Source: Actinomycetes bacterium (lineage in GTDB: Bacteria; Actinomycetota; Actinomycetes; Actinomycetales; Microbacteriaceae). From it: a DNA stretch of 8,040 nucleotides. A model generated the notes under the pieces. That model saw only the letters and a list, made by a program, of their open reading frames with translations. It was not told the DNA's origin and ran no database searches. The position numbers and the translations under genes were made by a program. The stretch is from assembly GCA_023450335.1 (NCBI GenBank), contig JAEXHA010000119.1:1-8040 (forward strand). Reading direction: 5' to 3'. This document shows, piece after piece, positions 1-5,585 of this stretch (the stretch's first letter is position 1; every line of letters starts with the position of its first letter).

Positions 1-674
1 GTGTCGACCTCATGCGGGGTGATGCGGTCGACCGACGTCGACACGAACGAAGCCGCATCGGCGGGCAGATCGGTTTCGGCCGCGTCTGCCAGCGCGTACA
101 CGGCGGCGCGCAGGCGCGCACCGTTGCCGGGCAGGTTGTCGCACGAGACGACCGCCAGTGCTTCGGCGCCGCCGGCCCGCCGTCGTGCGAGCCCGGCGAC
201 GAGCCTGCCCACCGGCGTGCGAGGACGGCCGCCGGCGCGCAGAGCCAGCACATCGGCGGCCACGGCGGGGTCGGCGAGGTCGAGGCTGCCGTCGGGGCGG
301 AGGTGGTAGCCGGCCTCGGTGACCGTCAGCGTCACGACGGCCGTCTGCGCCGCGGCCATCAGTTCGATGTACCGCGCGAACGCGGCCGCCGGGTGAACCT
401 CGGCGATGCTGCCGACGACCTCGAAGCTGTCGCGGTCGGCACCGCGCTCGACGAGCGTGTACAGACCGTCCTGCGGGGCCAGCAGGTCGGCGGCGCCGGC
501 ACTGCGTCCGGTGAAGGCCGCGATACCCCAATCGTCTGCGGCGTGCGCCGTGTACCAGGCCTGATGCGCGCGGTGGAAGGCGCCGACTCCCAGGTGGACG
601 ATCCGCACCGGGGGAGCGGGCCGTGGCATCCCCGCGGCGGCCAGTGCCGCGCGCGAGAGACGAGGGGCGCTCAT
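1..674 (-). CDS. uxuB: Mannitol dehydrogenase-family oxidoreductase, probable fructuronate reductase (C-terminal half beyond window)
   Basis: NAD-dependent long-chain polyol/uronate dehydrogenase; in context it probably interconverts D-fructuronate and D-mannonate in the cytoplasm, the step after glucuronate isomerisation. The first 224 residues are visible, read from ATG 674-672 to the left edge. They show the N-terminal Rossmann domain of the family: the nucleotide-binding stretch HLGVGAFHRAHQ (about residues 27-38), TVTEAGY (117-123), SCDNLPGNG (177-185) and VDRITP (215-220). Family members are about 450-500 residues, so roughly half is missing, including the C-terminal domain with the catalytic lysine. 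The ATG overlaps the esterase stop as ATGA, and only a weak GGGTGA precedes it, so translation is probably coupled. The residue before VDRITP is Ser, where Met or another hydrophobic residue is common. Mannitol, arabinitol or tagaturonate dehydrogenase are alternatives; the uronate assignment rests on the neighbouring alpha-glucuronidase and xylan esterase. Confidence 0.88.
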   Translation of the reverse strand, partial: MSAPRLSRAALAAAGMPRPAPPVRIVHLGVGAFHRAHQAWYTAHAADDWGIAAFTGRSAGAADLLAPQDGLYTLVERGADRDSFEVVGSIAEVHPAAAFARYIELMAAAQTAVVTLTVTEAGYHLRPDGSLDLADPAVAADVLALRAGGRPRTPVGRLVAGLARRRAGGAEALAVVSCDNLPGNGARLRAAVYALADAAETDLPADAASFVSTSVDRITPHEVD

Positions 675-1648
675 GGAGCCGTCACCCGGGCCGTCAGCCA
701 TTCCGCCTGCCGCAGCCAATGCACGCCCTCGCCGCCCTCGTGGTGATTGAACGGGTAGTCGACCATCTCGCGATCGTCGTGCGCCCACCGGTTGAACGCG
801 GCGTAGACGCCCGACGGCGGCGCGATGGTGTCCATGTGCCCGCAGCCGAACAGCGCGGGTGTCTGCGCCCGTCGGGCGAGGTTCACGCCGTCGAAGTAGG
901 CGAGCGTGGCGAACACGCGCTCGGCCGCACCGCGGTGCACCGCCAGATAGCGCACGATCTCGGCGTGCGGGTCGTCACCGGTCAGCCCGACCACCCGCGG
1001 CAGATGACACAGGATCGGTGCGGTCGGAAGCGCCGCCACGACGCCGCCCGAGAGCGCGGCGGCGGCGATCGCGATGATGCCGCCCTGGCTGTTGCCGGTG
1101 ACGGCCACGCGCGCGGGGTCGATCTCGGGCAGCGTGCGGACCGCATCGACCGCGCGCACCGCATCGGTGAACACGCGCCGGTAGTAGTACGTCTCGGGGT
1201 CGGTGATGCCGCGGGTGAGGAAGCCCGGTGTCGCCGGCTCCGATCCGTGCGGGTCGGCCGTCGCGCCGCCCGTGCCCCACGTCGAGCCCTGACCGCGGGT
1301 GTCGACGATCAGCTGCGCGAAGCCGGCCACCGGCCAGTGCAGACGCTCATGGGCAAGGCCCCGGCCGCGGCCGTAGCCGACGAACTCGACGACCGCCGGA
1401 AGCGGCGCCTCGCGCCGGCGCGGCAGCACGAGCCAGGCGCGCACGGGTTCGCCCGCGTACCCGGCGAAGGTCACGTCGTGCACGTCCACCTCGGTGAGGG
1501 GGGTGGACGCCGCGGCGCGCACCACCACGTCGCCGGCCGCGCGGGCGGTGTGCAGGGTGTCGGCCCAGAATGCGTCGAAATCGCCGGGCTCGGCGATCTG
1601 CGGGCGGTAGTCGCGCAGCTGGTCGACGGGCATGTCGAAACGTGGCAT
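671..1648 (-). CDS. Acetyl-xylan esterase / cephalosporin-C deacetylase family (CE7, AXE1)
   Basis: Serine esterase of the alpha/beta-hydrolase fold that removes O-acetyl groups from short xylo-oligosaccharides; CE7 enzymes often also accept cephalosporin C. The 325-residue product shows the CE7 hallmarks: RGQGSTWG (residues 118-125), nucleophile motif GNSQGG with Ser187, the aspartate in MDTIAPPS (Asp273) and the histidine in HHEGG (His303). These positions almost match the Ser188/Asp274/His303 triad of the Thermotoga maritima enzyme, which supports ATG 1648-1646 over an upstream in-frame GTG at 1693. An AGAGGA (1660-1665, minus) lies 11 bases before this ATG, a rather long spacing. No signal peptide or membrane segment is visible, so the enzyme should act in the cytoplasm on imported oligosaccharides. 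It is the first gene of a leftward operon; its TGA overlaps the next start as ATGA. It is divergent from the importer operon across a shared control region. Confidence 0.95.
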   Translation of the reverse strand: MPRFDMPVDQLRDYRPQIAEPGDFDAFWADTLHTARAAGDVVVRAAASTPLTEVDVHDVTFAGYAGEPVRAWLVLPRRREAPLPAVVEFVGYGRGRGLAHERLHWPVAGFAQLIVDTRGQGSTWGTGGATADPHGSEPATPGFLTRGITDPETYYYRRVFTDAVRAVDAVRTLPEIDPARVAVTGNSQGGIIAIAAAALSGGVVAALPTAPILCHLPRVVGLTGDDPHAEIVRYLAVHRGAAERVFATLAYFDGVNLARRAQTPALFGCGHMDTIAPPSGVYAAFNRWAHDDREMVDYPFNHHEGGEGVHWLRQAEWLTARVTAP

Positions 1649-1659
1649 GGGCGTGGTTT

Positions 1660-1665
1660 TCCTCT
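1660..1665 (-). promoter_or_regulatory. Ribosome binding site of the CE7 esterase
   Basis: AGAGGA on the minus strand, 11 bases before ATG 1648-1646. It is the only purine-rich motif near that start and supports this start over the GTG at 1693. Confidence 0.55.
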
Positions 1666-1713
1666 GTGGATCGATCGTCGAGCGAGGCTGCACCCCGGTC
1701 GATCACGGTGAGG

Positions 1714-1735
1714 CAACGTTACAATGAAAACGTTG
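1714..1735. promoter_or_regulatory. Putative operator: inverted repeat CAACGTT-N8-AACGTTG
   Basis: CAACGTT (1714-1720) and AACGTTG (1729-1735) are exact reverse complements separated by 8 bases. Each contains the self-complementary hexamer AACGTT, so the site can also be read as two adjacent operators centred 14 bases apart. The right element sits in TGAAAACGTTGACA, which resembles the CG-centred palindromes bound by LacI-family sugar repressors, and it overlaps the -35 hexamer of the importer promoter. A repressor here would block the importer promoter and could also control the divergent esterase gene. No regulator gene is present in the window; the family assignment is inferred from site shape only. 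Confidence 0.5.
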
Positions 1736-1762
1736 ACATCGCATCGTGAGGTCGTTTATCTT
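1733..1762 (+). promoter_or_regulatory. Sigma-70-type promoter of the importer operon
   Basis: A perfect -35 hexamer TTGACA (1733-1738) is followed after 18 bases by TATCTT (1757-1762), a 4/6 match to TATAAT. This is an AT-rich island in otherwise GC-rich DNA. Transcription would start near 1768-1771, giving an untranslated leader of about 75 bases before ATG 1844. The -35 box overlaps the right AACGTT element, as expected for a repressible sugar-uptake promoter. I see no equally good promoter on the opposite strand for the esterase. Confidence 0.6.
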
Positions 1763-1768
1763 CAGACC

Positions 1769-1783
1769 GTATCGCCGCGATAC
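1769..1783. repeat. 15-base palindrome GTATCG-CCG-CGATAC at the predicted transcription start
   Basis: Perfect 6-base arms around a 3-base centre, located 6 bases after the -10 hexamer, where the transcript should begin. It could be a second operator (a start-site roadblock for a repressor) or a small hairpin at the 5' end of the leader mRNA. The symmetry is directly visible; the function is not known. Confidence 0.4.
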
Positions 1784-1790
1784 ACGAAAG

Positions 1791-1811
1791 TTTCGGCCCG
1801 GATTTCGGCCC
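1791..1811 (+). repeat. Tandem 9-base direct repeat TTTCGGCCC in the importer leader
   Basis: TTTCGGCCC occurs at 1791-1799 and again at 1803-1811, a 12-base period, between the start-site palindrome and the ribosome binding site. It is part of the untranslated leader. It may be chance in GC-rich DNA or a protein-binding repeat. Confidence 0.3.
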
Positions 1812-1833
1812 AGGAACCGTCGAAGACACCCGC

Positions 1834-1840
1834 AAGGAAG
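1834..1840 (+). promoter_or_regulatory. Ribosome binding site deciding the lplB start
   Basis: AAGGAAG lies 3 bases before ATG 1844, with its AGGA core 5 bases from the codon. No comparable motif precedes the in-frame ATG at 1724, which lies inside the operator and upstream of the -10 box. Confidence 0.7.
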
Positions 1841-1843
1841 CGC

Positions 1844-2848
1844 ATGTCCCTCACCAAGCCCGTCCGCTCGGAGGCCGACGCCGTGGGCGAAGCCGACCCT
1901 CGGTCGGCCCCGACGGCATCGGCTCACCGGGCCTCGCGGCCGCGCGCCGCCGGCTGGCGGCGGGCCCTCACCCGTGACTGGCGGCTCTACACGCTGCTGA
2001 TCCTGCCGGTCATCTTCCTGATCGTGTTCCGGTACATCCCCATGGCCGGCAACATCATCGCGTTTCGCCGGTACCGCCCCGGCGGCAACATCTTCGGAGA
2101 CGAGTGGGTCGGCTTCCGGTACTTCGAGATGTTCATCAATGACCCGACGTTCTGGCGGGTCTTCTGGAACACGCTCATCCTGGGCGGGTTGAGCCTGCTC
2201 ATCATCTTCCCGCTCCCGATCATCCTTGCGCTCATGTTCAACGAGCTGCGGTCGGTCGTGTTCAAGCGGTTCGCCCAGTCGATCTCCTATCTGCCGCATT
2301 TCATGTCGATCGTGATCGTGGCCGGCGTCGTTTTGCAGCTGACCAGTGAGACCGGCACGATCAACCAGATCCTCCAGGCGTTCGGCGGCGAGATGATCCG
2401 GTTCATGCAGCTGCCGGAGTGGTTCCGTACCATATACATCGGGTCCGAGATCTGGCAGACGGTCGGCTGGGGGACGATTCTGTACCTCGCCGCGCTGACC
2501 ACGATCGACCCTCAGCTGTACGAGGCGGCGCGGATCGACGGCGCCAACCGGCTGCAGCAGACCTGGCACGTCACCCTCCCCGGCATCCGCCCCACCATCG
2601 TCGTCCTGCTGATCCTCAACATCGGCACGTTCATGGCGGTCGGGTTCGAGAAGGTGCTGCTGCTGTACAACCCGCTGCTGTATCCGACCGCCGACGTGCT
2701 GTCGACCTACCTGTACCGCGTCGGGCTCGGGTCGGGGCAGTTCTCCTATGCCACCGCGATCGGCCTGTTCGAGGCGATCATCGGCCTGATCCTGATCTTT
2801 TCCGCGAACTTCGTTTCGCGCCGAGCCGTGGGGACGAGCCTGTGGTGA
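1844..2848 (+). CDS. lplB: Carbohydrate ABC transporter permease, LplB type
   Basis: One of two membrane subunits of a CUT1-family ABC importer for oligosaccharides, here probably aldouronates. The 334-residue protein has a charged, Pro/Ala-rich cytoplasmic N-terminus of about 45 residues. A first membrane helix follows (about 50-68, ending in the family-typical FRYIPMAGN), then several further hydrophobic segments. The ATPase-contacting EAA loop EAARIDGANRLQQTWHVTLP lies at about residues 227-246. The C-terminus FVSRRAVGTSLW matches LplB proteins. Length is close to the family norm of about 300-330. The ATG at 1844 is chosen because AAGGAAG precedes it and because the longer reading from 1724 would begin inside the promoter. 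It is the first gene of the importer operon and overlaps the next gene by 4 bases (GTGA). No ATP-binding subunit is encoded nearby, so a shared MsmX/MsiK-like ATPase is presumed. Confidence 0.95.
   Translation: MSLTKPVRSEADAVGEADPRSAPTASAHRASRPRAAGWRRALTRDWRLYTLLILPVIFLIVFRYIPMAGNIIAFRRYRPGGNIFGDEWVGFRYFEMFINDPTFWRVFWNTLILGGLSLLIIFPLPIILALMFNELRSVVFKRFAQSISYLPHFMSIVIVAGVVLQLTSETGTINQILQAFGGEMIRFMQLPEWFRTIYIGSEIWQTVGWGTILYLAALTTIDPQLYEAARIDGANRLQQTWHVTLPGIRPTIVVLLILNIGTFMAVGFEKVLLLYNPLLYPTADVLSTYLYRVGLGSGQFSYATAIGLFEAIIGLILIFSANFVSRRAVGTSLW
2830..2838 (+). promoter_or_regulatory. Ribosome binding site of the second permease
   Basis: GGGGACGAG lies inside the last codons of the first permease, 6 bases before GTG 2845. 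It supports a GTG start overlapping the upstream TGA. Confidence 0.5.
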
Positions 2849-3774
2849 CCGATACCCGGACCCTGTTGACACCGGACAAGCTGCTGCGACGGTCGACCGT
2901 CGGGGGTATCAAGGACTCCCGGTCGTACACCGTGTTCCGCGTGGTCAACGTCGCGCTGATCCTGCTGATCTCGTTCATCACGATCTACCCGTTCCTCAAC
3001 GTCATCGCCCTCGCCTTCAGCTCGGAGGGGCCGATCACCCGCGGCGAAGTCAACATCGTGCCGGTCGGCTTCAACCTCACCACGTTCGCCGTCGTGTTCA
3101 ACGACGAGCTGTTCTGGCGCAACTACGCCAACACCGTCCTGTACACCGTCGTGGCCACGGCCATCGCCATCGCGATGACCACGATGTTCGCGTACGCACT
3201 GTCCAAGCCCCGGTTGCGCGGCCGGTCGCTTTTCATCGGCCTGGCCGTTTTCACGATGTTCTTCTCGGGTGGCATCATCCCCAACTACGTGCTCATCTCG
3301 ACGCTGGGGTGGCGCAACACCATCTGGGCGATCGTGATCCCGGGAGCCATCAGCATCTTCAACCTGCTGGTGATGAAGTCGTTCTTCGAGAACTTCCCCG
3401 AAGACCTCGAAGAGGCCGCCTCGATCGACGGACTGACCACCTACGGTGTCCTGCTGCGCATCGTGCTGCCGCTGTCGAAGGCGGTCCTGGCCACGATGGT
3501 GCTGTTCTACGCCGTGGCCTTTTGGAATTCGTGGTTCTCCGCGTTCCTGTACATGTCCAAGCCGGAGCTCAATCCGGTGACGGTCTACCTGCGAAACCTG
3601 CTGGCTTCGGCGACCGTGCCCGATGGTGCGGCCGGCAATGAGTCCGCGACGCAGATCGCCGCGAACGTGAAGGCGGTGACGATGCTGCTGATCACGATCC
3701 CCATCATCACGCTGTACCCGTTCCTGCAGCGCTACTTCGTGTCGGGCGTCATGCTCGGCTCCGTCAAAGCCTGA
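2845..3774 (+). CDS. ytcP: Carbohydrate ABC transporter permease, YtcP type
   Basis: Second membrane subunit of the importer, pairing with the LplB-type protein. The 309-residue product starts at GTG 2845, which overlaps the upstream stop as GTGA; GTG 2842 would add one residue. A cytoplasmic N-terminus of about 30 residues leads into the first helix (about 33-52, with TIYPFLNVIALAFSS after it). The RGEVNIVPVGFNLTTF stretch (about 66-81) is typical of this family. The EAA loop EEAASIDGLTTYGVLLRIVL is at about 189-208, followed by the conserved LP and a YAVAFWNSWFSAFLYM segment. The C-terminus YPFLQRYFVSGVMLGSVKA is the classic YtcP ending, so the gene is intact. The binding-protein gene follows after 32 bases with no terminator between. 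The substrate is inferred from the flanking GH67 and CE7 genes; the permease sequence does not define it. Confidence 0.95.
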   Translation: MTDTRTLLTPDKLLRRSTVGGIKDSRSYTVFRVVNVALILLISFITIYPFLNVIALAFSSEGPITRGEVNIVPVGFNLTTFAVVFNDELFWRNYANTVLYTVVATAIAIAMTTMFAYALSKPRLRGRSLFIGLAVFTMFFSGGIIPNYVLISTLGWRNTIWAIVIPGAISIFNLLVMKSFFENFPEDLEEAASIDGLTTYGVLLRIVLPLSKAVLATMVLFYAVAFWNSWFSAFLYMSKPELNPVTVYLRNLLASATVPDGAAGNESATQIAANVKAVTMLLITIPIITLYPFLQRYFVSGVMLGSVKA

Positions 3775-3791
3775 CTCCATCCGATCCAATG

Positions 3792-3797
3792 AAGGGA
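3792..3797 (+). promoter_or_regulatory. Ribosome binding site deciding the binding-protein start
   Basis: AAGGGA lies 9 bases before ATG 3807. The earlier in-frame ATG at 3789 overlaps this motif's region and has no such site before it, so 3807 is preferred. Confidence 0.6.
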
Positions 3798-3806
3798 CAC
3801 ACCATC

Positions 3807-5507
3807 ATGACCAACCTCACCGCGACGATGCGGTCTCGGCGCCGGTGTACGGGCGTCGCACTGATGGCCGGTCTGGCCGTCACCGGCGTCGTCCTGACCG
3901 GCTGCGGCGCGACCGCCGCCCCCGACGGCGACACCTCCGACTTCGACTTCTCCGGCAAAGAAGTGGGGGCGATGGCCGAGTTCGACGTCGACACCACGTT
4001 CGTGGCGACCTCCGATGAGCCGCTCGAGTTCTCGATGCTCTACCGCGACCACGAGGGCTACCCGCTGCAGGAGGACTGGGCGTTCTTCACCGCACTGGAG
4101 GAGAACCAGAATGTGACCTTCGCGCTGGAGGCCAAGCCCCGCTCGGACTGGGACCAGGCCAAGGCCACCATCATCTCCGCCGGAGATGCACCCGAGATCA
4201 TCACGGTCACCTATCCCGGCCAGGAGATCCCCTTCGTCGCCTCGGGCACGCTGCTGCCGGTGAGCGATTTCGTCCAGTACATGCCCAACTATCTCGACAA
4301 GGTCGAACGGTGGGACCTGCAGGACGACCTCGACCTGCTCCGCCAGGGCGACGGCAAGTACTACATCCTGCCGAGCCTGGCCGAGATCCTGCGTCCGCAG
4401 TACACCTACGCGGTCCGTGCCGACATCTGGGCGGAGCTGGGGCTGAGCCTCGAGCCCGAGAGCTGGGACTCGTTCCGCGCCGACCTCGAGGCGGTGCACG
4501 AGGCCTACCCCGACATCTCCCCGATCTCGGACCGCTGGACCGACGGCGACCCCCTGGGCGCGACGCTGAACTTCGCATCGCCCAACTTCGGCACCCGCGC
4601 CGGGTGGGGCTACGGTGACGGCGTGTACTGGAACGGGGAGGAGTTCGAGTACACCGGCGCCACCGACAACTACAAGGAGCTCATCACCTACTTCGCCGGC
4701 CTTGTCGAAGACGGGCTGATGGACCCCGCCTCCATCGGACAGTCCGACGACCAGGCCAAGGCGAAGTTCGCCAACGGCGAGTCGTTCGTGATCGCCAGCA
4801 ACGACCAGGAGATCCTCGCGCACCGGCAGGCGTTCGAAGACGGCGGCGACACCGACGCCGAGGTCGCGCTGCTGCGGGTGCCGGCAGGTCCTGACGGGGA
4901 CAAGCTCGAGTCGGGCGGCCGGCTGGGCCCCGGCATCCTGATCTCGGCCGACGCCGCCGAGTCCGAGCACTTCAAGGCGCTGCTGCAGTTCGTCGACTGG
5001 ATGTACTACTCCGACGAAGGCCTGGAGTTCACCAAGTGGGGCATCGAGGGCGAGCAGTACACGCGCGAGGGCGATGTGCGCACCTTCACGCCCGACTGGG
5101 ACCGCAACGGCATCAACCCCGAGGCCACCCAGCAGCTCAACGTCGACGCGGGGTTCAGCAACGGCGCCTTCATGGGCAACGAGGGCAGCACGACCGACCT
5201 CATGCTGTCGATGGCCCGCCCCGAGGTCGTGGACTTCATCAACACGATGACGACCAAGAGCCAGCAGCCCAACGCACCGGCCTGGCCGCTGGACGAGATC
5301 GAGAACGAGCAGGCCACCCTGTGGAAGCAGGCGCTGAAGGACATCGTGTGGCAGAACACCGCACAGTTCATCCTCGGACAGCGCCCGCTCAGCGAGTGGG
5401 ACGCGTACGTCCAGCAGCTGCAGAACACCGGCATGCAGGACTACATCGACCTCGTGAACGAAGCGCAGCAGCGGCAGGCTGACGCGGTTGCGGACGCGGC
5501 CGAGTAG
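3807..5507 (+). CDS. lplA: Lipoprotein extracellular sugar-binding protein, LplA/YtcQ type
   Basis: Substrate-capturing subunit of the importer, anchored to the outer face of the membrane. The 566-residue precursor has an Arg-rich N-terminus (MRSRRR), a hydrophobic core and a lipobox ending VLTGC with Cys33 as the lipidation site. A Gly/Asp-rich linker follows. The mature part is acidic and aromatic-rich, as in large family-1 solute-binding proteins of the LplA/AlgQ kind (usually about 500-570 residues). The C-terminal block QFILGQRPLSEWDAYVQQLQ followed by a helix ending NEAQQRQ is a strong signature of LplA/YtcQ proteins. ATG 3807 is chosen over ATG 3789 because AAGGGA sits 9 bases before it. 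It is the third gene of the operon, and a long hairpin begins 16 bases after its TAG, so it is probably the most protected and abundant part of the mRNA. Binding of aldouronates is inferred from context. Confidence 0.94.
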   Translation: MTNLTATMRSRRRCTGVALMAGLAVTGVVLTGCGATAAPDGDTSDFDFSGKEVGAMAEFDVDTTFVATSDEPLEFSMLYRDHEGYPLQEDWAFFTALEENQNVTFALEAKPRSDWDQAKATIISAGDAPEIITVTYPGQEIPFVASGTLLPVSDFVQYMPNYLDKVERWDLQDDLDLLRQGDGKYYILPSLAEILRPQYTYAVRADIWAELGLSLEPESWDSFRADLEAVHEAYPDISPISDRWTDGDPLGATLNFASPNFGTRAGWGYGDGVYWNGEEFEYTGATDNYKELITYFAGLVEDGLMDPASIGQSDDQAKAKFANGESFVIASNDQEILAHRQAFEDGGDTDAEVALLRVPAGPDGDKLESGGRLGPGILISADAAESEHFKALLQFVDWMYYSDEGLEFTKWGIEGEQYTREGDVRTFTPDWDRNGINPEATQQLNVDAGFSNGAFMGNEGSTTDLMLSMARPEVVDFINTMTTKSQQPNAPAWPLDEIENEQATLWKQALKDIVWQNTAQFILGQRPLSEWDAYVQQLQNTGMQDYIDLVNEAQQRQADAVADAAE

Positions 5508-5523
5508 GTCCGAGATCCCCCGG

Positions 5524-5559
5524 GCACCCGGCTCCACCTCCAGGGGTGGGGCCGGGTGC
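5524..5559 (+). terminator. GC-rich hairpin terminator / mRNA stabiliser after the binding-protein gene
   Basis: GCACCCGGCTCCACC (5524-5538) pairs with GGTGGGGCCGGGTGC (5545-5559) over 15 base pairs, with one T-G pair and a 6-base loop. The downstream run (GTGTCTG) is only weakly T-rich, as is common for GC-rich actinobacterial terminators. The hairpin lies between two co-directional genes, so it may act as a partial terminator or 3' protector that sets a high ratio of binding protein to the next gene. Confidence 0.8.
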
Positions 5560-5574
5560 GTGTCTGCCACAATC

Positions 5575-5580
5575 GAGGTG
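5575..5580 (+). promoter_or_regulatory. Ribosome binding site of the DUF624 gene
   Basis: GAGGTG lies 5 bases before ATG 5586. It decides this start over an in-frame ATG-independent upstream start at 5556, which falls inside the terminator hairpin. Confidence 0.65.
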
Positions 5581-5585
5581 ACCTC

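Noticed and set aside
1691..1693. GTG at 1693-1691 as the esterase start (15 extra residues)
   Set aside because: ATG 1648-1646 has a purine-rich site upstream and gives triad positions matching the characterised CE7 enzyme; the longer version would translate through that site.
623..1711. 362-codon plus-strand frame opposite the esterase
   Set aside because: Shadow of the CE7 gene, whose complete catalytic triad is on the minus strand.
1700..1746. A minus-strand promoter for the esterase (TGTAAC at 1723-1718 as -10)
   Set aside because: No acceptable -35 hexamer lies at the right spacing; alternative -35/-10 pairings match poorly, so I did not annotate it.
1703..2872. 389-codon minus-strand frame across the first permease
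   Set aside because: Asp/Arg/Gln-rich shadow of the real plus-strand permease with its EAA loop; it would also run through the promoter region.
2746..3789. 347-codon minus-strand frame across the second permease
   Set aside because: His/Arg/Asp-rich antisense shadow of a clear YtcP-type gene.
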